Below, piece after piece: positions 47,389 through 55,504 of a stretch of 64,000 nucleotides of DNA. The first letter of the stretch is position 1; each line of letters begins with the position of its first letter. The notes under the pieces were generated by a model. It did not search any database and was not told where the DNA came from. It was given only the letters and a program-made list of their open reading frames with translations. This DNA is from Desulfocurvibacter africanus subsp. africanus DSM 2603 (GTDB lineage Bacteria > Desulfobacterota > Desulfovibrionia > Desulfovibrionales > Desulfovibrionaceae): contig NZ_KE383874.1 in NCBI RefSeq assembly GCF_000422545.1, positions 198,986-262,985 on the forward strand. The letters run 5' to 3'. The position numbers and the translations under genes are program-made.

Positions 47389-49185
47389 ATGCCTGCCCGC
47401 CTGCGCCCGATCCTGGTCACCCTCGGCCTGCTGCTGTCGTCTGTCCCCGAGCTCGAAGCAGCGCACAATCTCCTCTTCAGCGAGCACCCGATCGCAAGCT
47501 CCGGCATGTACTTCCCCGAGTACGTGTTCGCCGCGGATATGGACAACGACAACGACCTGGACGTGCTCGCGACATCGCTCGGCCTGCCCAACAGGCTCGT
47601 CTGGTTCGAGAACACGGGCGGCTCGGACAGGTTCGGTTCGCAACAAGTGATCGACGCGCCCTGGGAATACGCACCCTCCGTGGTCAGGGCTGACCTGAAC
47701 AACGACGACGAACCGGATGTGCTCTCAATCGAGTATGCCGACGGAACGATCGCCTGGTACGCAAACGAGGACGGCACACTCGGCGCGCGGCAGGAGATAG
47801 GTCCCGTAGCGGCAGGCTACTGGTCCTTGTTCGCGGAGGACCTGGACAATGACGGCGACCTGGATGTGCTCGCGGCCTCCATCGATGACGGCACGATCGT
47901 CTGGTACGCGAACACCGACGGCCAAGGTTCATTCGAATTCCGGCAGACCATCAACACCGCGGCGGACGGCTCCTGGTCCGTGTTCGTGCTGGATCTGGAC
48001 AATGACGGCGACCCGGACGTGCTCGCGGCCGGATATGCCGACGGCAGCATTGCCTGGCACGCGAACACGGACGGCAAGGGCGCGTTCGGCCCGCGGCAGG
48101 TCATATACAGCGCCGAGGACGGCGCCGCGAGTGTGTTCCAGGTGGATCTGGACAACGACGGCGACATGGATGTGCTCGCGGCCTCTACAGCACCGGATTC
48201 CGGCCAAGGCACGATCTTCTGGCAGGAGAACACCGACGGCCTGGGCGCGTTGGGCCGGCAGCAGGTCATCGCCACCAGCCTGTACGGCGCCTGTTCCGTA
48301 TTCGCGGCCGACCTGGACAACGACGGCGACCTGGACGTGCTCTCGGCAGCGCTGATGGAGAATAAGATCGCCTGGTACGAGAACCTCTACTCGCGGCCCG
48401 TTGCCAAGGCAGGCCCCGACCAGACCGTGCCCGAAGGCGCCAAGGTCACCCTCGACGGCAGCGGCAGCTCCGATGCCTCCGGGGCCATCCCCTGGTCCTG
48501 GGTCCAGACCGACGGCCCGAGCGTGCAGCTCGACTCCGCGGGAACGCCAAAGCCGTTCTTCAGCGCGCCGCAGGTCGACGCCGCCGGCGCGAAGCTGACC
48601 TTCACGCTGACAATCACCAACAGCCAGGGCATCACGGCCAGCGACTCGCTCGACGTGACGGTCACCAACCAGCCCAAGGCACCCGTTGCCCGCGCCGGAG
48701 ACGACCGGACCGTGGCCGGGGGCGCGGCCGTGAGCCTGGACGGCTCGGCCAGCGAGGCCGGCGAGGGGAGCATCACGGCCTGGGCCTGGGCGCAGAGCGC
48801 AGGGACACCCGTGGCCCTGATCGATGCGGACAAAGCCACGGCTTCCTTCACTGCGCCAGAGGTGGGCGGCGCGGACGAAACCCTGAGCTTCACCCTCACC
48901 GTCAGCAACAGCGTGGGCAGATCCTCCAGCGATTCGCTGACGATTACGCTGCAAGACAGCCCTGGCGGCGACGATAGCGGCGGCTCGGGCGGCGATACCG
49001 GTGGGGACGACGTTACCGGCGGTTCGGGCGGCGGCGTTGATGCCGGCGGCTCGGGCGGCGGAGGAGGCGGAGGCGGCTGCGCCTTCGATCCCTCGGCCGG
49101 CTTCGACCCGGCCGGCCTAGAGTGGCTGCTGCTCCTCGCGGCCATGCTGCTCGTCCGACTGCGCAAGATGAAGCGCGCGGGCTGA
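47389..49185 (+). CDS. Secreted FG-GAP propeller with two PKD/Ig-like domains and sorting tail
   Basis: 598 residues, GGGAGA before ATG 47389. Signal peptide to about 24 (ILVTLGLLLSSVPELEA). Six clear FG-GAP repeats with DLDNDGDLDVL loops span to about 340. Two Ig-like/PKD-type domains follow (AKAGPDQTVPEGAKVTLDGS and ARAGDDRTVAGGAAVSLDGS). Then a Gly/Ser/Asp linker, GGGCAFDPSAGFD, LEWLLLLAAMLLV and RLRKMKRAG. The leader (CCGACAACAC..GGGAGAATT) resembles that of the first propeller gene, indicating gene duplication. Confidence 0.88.
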   Translation: MPARLRPILVTLGLLLSSVPELEAAHNLLFSEHPIASSGMYFPEYVFAADMDNDNDLDVLATSLGLPNRLVWFENTGGSDRFGSQQVIDAPWEYAPSVVRADLNNDDEPDVLSIEYADGTIAWYANEDGTLGARQEIGPVAAGYWSLFAEDLDNDGDLDVLAASIDDGTIVWYANTDGQGSFEFRQTINTAADGSWSVFVLDLDNDGDPDVLAAGYADGSIAWHANTDGKGAFGPRQVIYSAEDGAASVFQVDLDNDGDMDVLAASTAPDSGQGTIFWQENTDGLGALGRQQVIATSLYGACSVFAADLDNDGDLDVLSAALMENKIAWYENLYSRPVAKAGPDQTVPEGAKVTLDGSGSSDASGAIPWSWVQTDGPSVQLDSAGTPKPFFSAPQVDAAGAKLTFTLTITNSQGITASDSLDVTVTNQPKAPVARAGDDRTVAGGAAVSLDGSASEAGEGSITAWAWAQSAGTPVALIDADKATASFTAPEVGGADETLSFTLTVSNSVGRSSSDSLTITLQDSPGGDDSGGSGGDTGGDDVTGGSGGGVDAGGSGGGGGGGGCAFDPSAGFDPAGLEWLLLLAAMLLVRLRKMKRAG

Positions 49186-49210
49186 ACCCAAACTAGAAAT
49201 TGAACGCAAC

Positions 49211-49246
49211 GCGGCCCGGCATGGACATGTCGGGCCGCTCTTGTTT
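49211..49246 (+). terminator. Terminator of the third propeller gene
   Basis: GCGGCCCGGCATG-GA-CATGTCGGGCCGC followed by TCTTGTTTC. Confidence 0.82.
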
Positions 49247-49521
49247 CATTCAATTGGCCTTGACGCTCGGTGTGGGCGGTCGCTGAATGGATAATCACCT
49301 ACTCTGCCGATTGATAAGGAACACGTCATTCAGTGCACGGCCTGGGGATACATGAACAACTGCCACGGCGATGCGTTATACGTTGCAACATATTGTAAAT
49401 ACAGCTTTACAGATTATTGCGTCATGAATAGGGTAGCGCGTTCTTTTGATCAAGCCAGATATCGGCGCAGGCTATAGACCTGCGCCATCTTCACGCTGAA
49501 CCGGTACCGCGGGGGAAAATC
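49247..49521. other. Leader region of the RCC1/PKD gene
   Basis: About 275 bases, AT-richer toward 49380-49440, with no ORF of note. It presumably contains the promoter of the gene at 49522; I cannot pick a single -35/-10 pair. Confidence 0.5.
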
Positions 49522-52251
49522 GTGCTGCGCTGCTTTATGTCCCTGCTTCTGCTTGTGCTCATGGCTTGGCCGTGCCCGAGCATGGCGCAGAAAATCGGCG
49601 GCGGCCCGAGTTACACTATCGTCCTGCGGGCGGATGGAACACTTTGGACCTGGGGATACAATAACAGAGGCCAGTTGGGCGACGGGACCACGACCCAAAG
49701 GAACAAGCCAGCACAGGTCACCGAAAGCAACGCCGGCGAGGACCCCCTGCCGGCGCGCTTCAAGGCCGTGGCTGCGGATGTTGACTGTTCCATGGCCTTG
49801 GCCGAGGATGGCTCGCTTTGGAGCTGGGGCTGGGGCGGTAGAATGAAACCGGTGCGGATCCAATCGTCTCTCCCGCCCTTCAAGGCCATGTCCGTCGGCT
49901 TTGACCATACGCTGGCTCTGGCCGAGGATGGCACGCTGTGGGCCTGGGGGTATAATTACCACGGCCAGCTTGGCGACGGGACCAAGTCCGTTGGGCTGGT
50001 GCATATCAGCCGAAGCGATGACGACCAGCCTGCTCTGCCGGCGCGCTTTGTGGCCGTGGCCGCAAGTGGAAGCTTTTCCATGGCCCTGGCCGAGGACGGC
50101 TCGATCTGGAACTGGGGAAAGAACAACTCAGGCCAACTGGGCGACGGAACCGTGTTCGAGAGGCTCAGACCAAGGAAGATCATCCAGAGCAAGCCAGGCG
50201 AACCTGCTCTGCCCACGCGCTTCAAAGCCATAGCAGCGGGTGCCATCCACTGCCTGGCCCTGGCCGAGGACGGCAAGCTGTGGGGCTGGGGGGATAACGC
50301 CCACGGCCAACTGGGCGAATATAGCCCGGCCATAATCTACCAGCCCATCTATACACATGTGCCAGGGCCCATCGCGGCCGTGGCTGCGGGTAGTGCCCAT
50401 TCTCTGGCCCTGCTCGAGAACGGCACGCTGAGGGCCTGGGGGAATAACTACGAAGGCCAACTGGGCGACGGGACCGAGATCGACAGGGTTTATTCGGTGC
50501 AGGTCACCGAGAGCCAGCCCGGCCAGCCAGCCCTGCCAGCCCGCTTCACGGCCGTGACCGCGGGTGCCAGCAGTAGCATGGCCTTGGCCGAGGACGGCAC
50601 GCTGTGGGCCTGGGGAGACAATAGTAGCGGGGAGCTGGGCGACGGGGGCACAGCAGATAGGACCAGGCCGGTGCGGGTGGTGGGACCCGATGGAAACGGC
50701 TCTTTCGACGCGAGTCTGGCCATCTTCCCGCATGGCGCCCAAGGTGAAGCACCGCTGAGCGTAGCGTTTCTTTCCTTTCACACGCCGCTAGCCTCGGCGG
50801 CGAGCTGGGACTTCGGCGACGGCCAAACCAGCAGCGACGCGACGCCAAGCCACACTTTCGACACGCCCGGTCTGTACACGGTGACGTTCACCGAGGATGT
50901 GCCGGGAGGCGGCACCACGAGCAGGCAGAGCACCACGATCCCAGTCCTGGTACTGCACGAAATCATAGCCGAGGCAGGCCCGGACAAAACTGTGGACGAA
51001 GGCACGAACGTGACCCTGAACGGCACGGCAAGCAGCGATCCCCCTGGCCTACCATTGAGCTGCACCTGGACCAAGCTCTCCGGACCGGATGTAATGCTCA
51101 CGGGCGCGAATACGGCCAGCCCGCGCTTTATTGCCCCGCAACTCGACACGGACACGCAGGTCTTGACCTTTCAACTCACGGTCAGGGCCGCGGACGGCCG
51201 AAGCACCACGGATACGGTCACGGTTACGGTGCGCAACGTCAACAGGCAGCCCACAGCCAACACCGGGGCAGACCAGACCGTGGCTCCTGGCGCGACGGTG
51301 ACTCTCGACGGCAGGGCCAGCTCGGACCCCGACGGCGGCGTCCTGACCTATTCCTGGATTCAGATCAGCGGAGCAAGCGTGTCGCTCACGGGCGCCAACA
51401 CGGCCCAGCCACGCTTCACCGCGCCCAGCAGGGGCACAACCCTGACCTTCACCTTGACGGTCACTGATCCAGGCGGGTTGACGAGTTCGGATACGGTGAA
51501 CGTGATCGTGAACACGGCACACATCGACTATCCGCCCGTAGCCAATGCAGGCCCCGATAAAGCCGTTCTCGTGGGCGCTGCCGTGTTCCTCGACGGCAGA
51601 GCAAGCTCCGATCCCAACGGCGACAGCCTGACCTTCTCCTGGACCCAGGCCAGCGGAACAGGAGTGTTGCTCACGGGCGCCAATACGGCCCAGCCAAGTT
51701 TCACCGCGCCCGCTATGGCCACAACCCTGACCTTCATCCTCACGGTCACTGATCCAGGCGGGTTGTCGAGTTCGGACACGGTGAACGTGATCGTGAACAC
51801 GACCTACACGCCGTATCCACCCGTGGCCAACGCCGGGGCCGACCGGAGCGTTGCCACAGGCGCAACCGTGGCTCTTGACGGCAGAGCAAGCTCCGACCCC
51901 AACGGCGACGCCCTGATTTACTCCTGGGCCCAGATCGGCGGAACAGGAGTGTCGCTCACGGGTGCCAACACGGCCCAACCACGCTTCACCGCGCCCGATC
52001 AGGCTATAACTCTGTCCTTTACCCTCACCGTGAGGGATCCCGGCGGATTGACGGACAGTGACACAGTGACGGTCACGGTGACCGAAAGTACAGGCGGCGG
52101 GGACGGAGGGGGCTCGGGCGGCGGAGGTGGCGGAGGCGGCTGCGCCTTCAACCCCTCGGCCGGTTACGACCCACTCGGCCTGGAATGGCTGCTGCTCCTG
52201 GTGCCTGCGGTCCTGGCCCGGCTGCGCAGGCCAAGGAGACGATTAAGTTAA
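49522..52251 (+). CDS. Secreted RCC1 propeller with PKD and four Ig-like domains and sorting tail
   Basis: 909 residues from GTG 49522; an ATG at 49537 (MSLLLLVLMAWPC) is a possible alternative. A signal peptide is followed by seven RCC1 repeats (TLWAWGYNYHGQLGDG type) to about 390, one closed seven-bladed propeller. A PKD domain (SWDFGDGQTSSDATPSHTFD) and four Ig/REJ-like repeats (ANAGPDKAVLVGAAVFLDGR type, each with SLTGANTAQPRFTAP) follow to about 850. Tail GGGCAFNPSAGYD, LEWLLLLVPAVLA, RLRRPRRR. RCC1 is often linked to eukaryote-like binding surfaces; the ligand is unknown. Confidence 0.88.
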   Translation: MLRCFMSLLLLVLMAWPCPSMAQKIGGGPSYTIVLRADGTLWTWGYNNRGQLGDGTTTQRNKPAQVTESNAGEDPLPARFKAVAADVDCSMALAEDGSLWSWGWGGRMKPVRIQSSLPPFKAMSVGFDHTLALAEDGTLWAWGYNYHGQLGDGTKSVGLVHISRSDDDQPALPARFVAVAASGSFSMALAEDGSIWNWGKNNSGQLGDGTVFERLRPRKIIQSKPGEPALPTRFKAIAAGAIHCLALAEDGKLWGWGDNAHGQLGEYSPAIIYQPIYTHVPGPIAAVAAGSAHSLALLENGTLRAWGNNYEGQLGDGTEIDRVYSVQVTESQPGQPALPARFTAVTAGASSSMALAEDGTLWAWGDNSSGELGDGGTADRTRPVRVVGPDGNGSFDASLAIFPHGAQGEAPLSVAFLSFHTPLASAASWDFGDGQTSSDATPSHTFDTPGLYTVTFTEDVPGGGTTSRQSTTIPVLVLHEIIAEAGPDKTVDEGTNVTLNGTASSDPPGLPLSCTWTKLSGPDVMLTGANTASPRFIAPQLDTDTQVLTFQLTVRAADGRSTTDTVTVTVRNVNRQPTANTGADQTVAPGATVTLDGRASSDPDGGVLTYSWIQISGASVSLTGANTAQPRFTAPSRGTTLTFTLTVTDPGGLTSSDTVNVIVNTAHIDYPPVANAGPDKAVLVGAAVFLDGRASSDPNGDSLTFSWTQASGTGVLLTGANTAQPSFTAPAMATTLTFILTVTDPGGLSSSDTVNVIVNTTYTPYPPVANAGADRSVATGATVALDGRASSDPNGDALIYSWAQIGGTGVSLTGANTAQPRFTAPDQAITLSFTLTVRDPGGLTDSDTVTVTVTESTGGGDGGGSGGGGGGGGCAFNPSAGYDPLGLEWLLLLVPAVLARLRRPRRRLS

Positions 52252-52270
52252 GCACGTCTTCATCGATGAA

Positions 52271-52303
52271 CGTCCCGGCATGAGCATGCCGGGACGCTTT
52301 CGT
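52271..52303 (+). terminator. Terminator of the RCC1/PKD gene
   Basis: CGTCCCGGCAT-GAGC-ATGCCGGGACG followed by CTTTCGTTG. Confidence 0.75.
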
Positions 52304-52342
52304 TGTGGTGATGGCGGGAAGGAATGCACGACCCTGCGCGGC

Positions 52343-52543
52343 ATGGACGAGATCGCGGCACATGCCAGGCATCACGACGCGACGATCCTCACACTCGTGA
52401 AGGCGCGGGGCTTCCCGGCCAGGAAGATCGGCGGCATGTGGGTTTCGGACAAGGGACTCATCGACGCATACTGGCGTGACAAGGTTAATCGATGGAGTAT
52501 CAGTTGCTTGAGCCCTGAAGCATGCTCAAGGCTCTCCAGATAG
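52343..52543 (+). CDS. Small excisionase-like HTH protein or remnant
   Basis: 66 residues from ATG 52343. DEIAAHARHHDATILTLVKA followed by RGFPARKIGGMWVSDKGLIDAYW is the MerR/excisionase-type HTH common in phage and mobile elements. The last ~16 residues look non-homologous, and there is no clear ribosome site, so it may be a fragment. It lies between the fourth and fifth propeller genes and suggests the block contains old mobile-element DNA. Confidence 0.5.
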   Translation: MDEIAAHARHHDATILTLVKARGFPARKIGGMWVSDKGLIDAYWRDKVNRWSISCLSPEACSRLSR

Positions 52544-52683
52544 GTACTAGCACATACGTTGATCGGATATGGCTAAATGTGATATTGAGTAGCGGTCAGA
52601 TGCAGCATGGGATTCACGCGCTGAAAAATCCGTCAGGTGCTTACACCACAGCATCCGCATGGCAGGCATCTTTGGGGAGACGC

Positions 52684-55122
52684 ATGCGACTTCATCTGGG
52701 GCTACTTGTCCTGATCCTGCTTTTAAGCTCATCGTCTGCCCAGGCCTGGGAGCGCGTCTATCCCAAAGGTTTCACGGAATACGACCTCAAGGGAATCTGG
52801 GGGCGTTCGCGGGAGGATGTCTTCGCCGTGGGGAATGGCGGCACCATTCTGCACTATGACGGGCACTCCTGGTCAGCCATGAACTCCGGCACGGACAAGG
52901 ATCTGTACGGCGTTTGGGGCATTGCCGGAGATAATGTATTTGCGGTCGGAGCCAGTGGCACCATCCTGCACTACGATGGCATATCTTGGTCGATCATGAG
53001 ATCCGGCACGAATTTGTCTCTCTTTAATGTTTGGGGCAGCGCTGGAGGTGATATCTTCGTCGTGGGTGGGGGATATAGCGGCTATTCCTTTTACGGCATC
53101 CTCCTGCACTATGCTGGCAGCACATGGTCGGTGATTCCCATACCATCCAACTATGACGGAAGATTATCTGGTGTCTGGGGCAGTTCTGCCAATGATGCCT
53201 TCGTCGTAGGGTATAATGACCAAGCTGCGGTGGATCATGGCATCATCCTGCATTTTGACGGTGCAACCTGGTTGGGCATGAGCTCCGGCACGGATTCCTC
53301 TCTCCAAGGCGTCTGGGGCAGCGCCTGGGATGATGTCTTCGCCGTTGGAGGCGACGGCACCATCCTGCACTACGACGGCCGTTCCTGGTCCCCAATGACT
53401 TCGGGCACGGGCATTCTGCTCACAGGCGTCTGGGGCAGCGCCAGGGATGATGTCTTCGCGGTCGGAAGCGGCATCATCCTGCATTATGACGGGCACTCCT
53501 GGACACCGATGGACTCTGGCGAAGACTGCGCCCTGTCCTCGGCCTGGGGCAGTGCCGTAGACGATGTCTTCGCCGTGGGCGCGGGTGGGGCAATACAGCA
53601 CTACGACGGCGGATCCTGGTCGAGCGTGGCTTCTTCCGTACTGGGCGAAAAGCTCAGAAGCATCTGGGGCAGCGCCGGTGATGACATTTTCTCCGTGGGG
53701 GATAATGGCACCATCCTGCACTATGACGGAGCAAACTGGTCGATCATGACTTCCGGCACGTACAGCGATCTCACTGGCGTTTGGAGCAGCGCCAAGGATG
53801 ATGTCTTCGCCGTGGGTTATTATGACCTGGATAGGCTGCACTATAATGGTACCACTTGGTCGAGAGCGCCGTCGAGCATGTGGCGTGACTATCAGGGCGT
53901 TTGGGGTACTTCTGGTGCCAATGTATTCGTTGTGGGCATTAGCGGAACTATTCTGCGTTTTGACGGCACCAATTGGTCGGCCATGGCTTCCGGAACTTCC
54001 AGAACGCTCTATGGCATCTGGGGCAGCTCCGAGGATGATATCTTCGCTGTAGGTGAATACGGCACCATGCTGCACAATTACGATGGATTCTGGACTGTCA
54101 TCGGGGCCGGTACTTTGAACACACTTGACAGCATATGGGGCAGCTCGAAAAACGACGTTTTCGCCGTAGGAAATGCCGGGGCCATTGTGCACTATGACGG
54201 TTATTACTGGTCGGCCATGGACTCTGGCACGAGCGATGCCCTTTGCGGTATCTGGGGCAGCTCAGGGAATGATGTCTTCGCCGTTGGGAACTTTTTCAAT
54301 GGAAGTGACTCTAGCGGCACCATCCTGCACTATGACGGCCGCTCCTGGTCTGCCATGCGCCCCGGCACGCATTATACCTTGACTGCCGTTTGGGGTAGCT
54401 CGGAGAATGACGTCTATGCCGTGGGGGGGTACGGCACTATCCTACACTACGATGGCACGACAACAGTGGACGCGCTTCCGGCCGAGACCCTTCCCAGCGG
54501 AGCAAAGGTCACCTTTTATCAGGTTGTGGCCAAGGCGCGCACGACCGAATACCTGCGCTCAAGGTACTCGACCCCGGAGGGCTTCACCCCGCTTACGACC
54601 GTGCGCGAATTCACGGCAAAGACAGACTATCCAGGCCGCAAGATCATCTTCACCTGTCGGATCAAAGGTCTGTCCGGGACTGTGGGCGGGCTGACCTTGG
54701 CCAAACTCCGGTACGACGGCACAAGTCGTGCGTTCTCCTTCGCCGCCTCGGGCAACGCAGCCTCTCCTTCGGGCACCTGGTGGATGCGTGACAGCGCCGG
54801 GGTGCCCATGGCTTCCGCCGAGATCTTGGATCCGGGGAACATCTACGAGGTTCGCTTCATCATCCAGGATGATGATCCACGGTTTGACCTTGATCCAATA
54901 GCCGGACTCATCCGTGACCCCTTTGTTCTGGGCCAGGGCGGCATCTGGAATTCTGATACCGGAGGTGATTCCGATGGCGACGCTGATGGAGCATCAAGTG
55001 GTTCAGGCGGCGGCTGCGCCTTCAACCCCTCGGCCGGTTACGACCCACTCGGCCTGGAATGGCTGCTGCTCCTGGTGCCTGCGGTCCTGGCCCGGCTGCG
55101 CAGGCCAAGACGCGCGGGCTGA
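52684..55122 (+). CDS. Secreted 14-repeat WGSS/DVFAVG propeller protein with sorting tail, paralogue
   Basis: 812 residues, GGGGAGA before ATG 52684. Signal peptide to about 20 (LLVLILLLSSSSAQA). Again exactly fourteen repeats (GVWGSSxxDVFAVG, GTILHYDG), more diverged and with more inserts than at 44634, followed by the same ~150-residue beta domain (VTFYQVVAKARTTEYLRS, IIFTCRIKGLSGTVGG). It ends GGGCAFNPSAGYD, LEWLLLLVPAVLA, RLRRPRRAG. The last 30 codons are almost identical in DNA to the RCC1/PKD gene's end. Confidence 0.87.
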   Translation: MRLHLGLLVLILLLSSSSAQAWERVYPKGFTEYDLKGIWGRSREDVFAVGNGGTILHYDGHSWSAMNSGTDKDLYGVWGIAGDNVFAVGASGTILHYDGISWSIMRSGTNLSLFNVWGSAGGDIFVVGGGYSGYSFYGILLHYAGSTWSVIPIPSNYDGRLSGVWGSSANDAFVVGYNDQAAVDHGIILHFDGATWLGMSSGTDSSLQGVWGSAWDDVFAVGGDGTILHYDGRSWSPMTSGTGILLTGVWGSARDDVFAVGSGIILHYDGHSWTPMDSGEDCALSSAWGSAVDDVFAVGAGGAIQHYDGGSWSSVASSVLGEKLRSIWGSAGDDIFSVGDNGTILHYDGANWSIMTSGTYSDLTGVWSSAKDDVFAVGYYDLDRLHYNGTTWSRAPSSMWRDYQGVWGTSGANVFVVGISGTILRFDGTNWSAMASGTSRTLYGIWGSSEDDIFAVGEYGTMLHNYDGFWTVIGAGTLNTLDSIWGSSKNDVFAVGNAGAIVHYDGYYWSAMDSGTSDALCGIWGSSGNDVFAVGNFFNGSDSSGTILHYDGRSWSAMRPGTHYTLTAVWGSSENDVYAVGGYGTILHYDGTTTVDALPAETLPSGAKVTFYQVVAKARTTEYLRSRYSTPEGFTPLTTVREFTAKTDYPGRKIIFTCRIKGLSGTVGGLTLAKLRYDGTSRAFSFAASGNAASPSGTWWMRDSAGVPMASAEILDPGNIYEVRFIIQDDDPRFDLDPIAGLIRDPFVLGQGGIWNSDTGGDSDGDADGASSGSGGGCAFNPSAGYDPLGLEWLLLLVPAVLARLRRPRRAG

Positions 55123-55146
55123 ACCAATACCTCGAATTGAACGTAC

Positions 55147-55185
55147 AGCGGCCCGGCATGCTCATGTCGGGCCGCTCTCTTTTGT
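55147..55185 (+). terminator. Terminator of the fifth propeller gene
   Basis: AGCGGCCCGGCATG-CT-CATGTCGGGCCGCT followed by CTCTTTTGT. It faces the minus-strand phage genes that resume at 55219. Confidence 0.85.
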
Positions 55186-55218
55186 CTTGGCCGGGAACAG
55201 CCTTCCGGCGCAGGCAAG

Positions 55219-55458
55219 TCAGCAGCTCTGCACGCTCTTGAACCTGTGGCCGCACACGCGGCAGGCATGATAACGCTCGCGCAGCGAGCCGTGCCAGGCC
55301 ATGGTCTTGATCACGCCCATGTCCTGGCCGGGCCGGCGGCCAGTGCGGCACAGCGGGCAGGTCACGCCGTCGCGCGGCGAATAGTCCACGGCCTGCCGGA
55401 CCCTGGCCACCAGCTCGCGCAGCAGCTCCACGGGCAAATCCTCCAGCCGCAAACTCAT
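55219..55458 (-). CDS. Zinc-ribbon protein, Ogr/Delta-like
   Basis: 79 residues from ATG 55458 (GGGGAGG upstream; the longer frame overlaps terL). A short helix (LEDLPVELLRELVARVRQAV) is followed by a four-cysteine ribbon CPLCRTG ... RYHACRVCGHRF. The arrangement resembles Ogr/Delta-type phage late activators, but the fit is partial. Directly downstream of the terminase gene and the last phage gene before the cargo block. Confidence 0.75.
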   Translation of the reverse strand: MSLRLEDLPVELLRELVARVRQAVDYSPRDGVTCPLCRTGRRPGQDMGVIKTMAWHGSLRERYHACRVCGHRFKSVQSC

Positions 55459-55504
55459 GGCTGCCTCCCCGGGCTTATCCCCTGAAATTCGTGCACGGCT
55501 CGCC

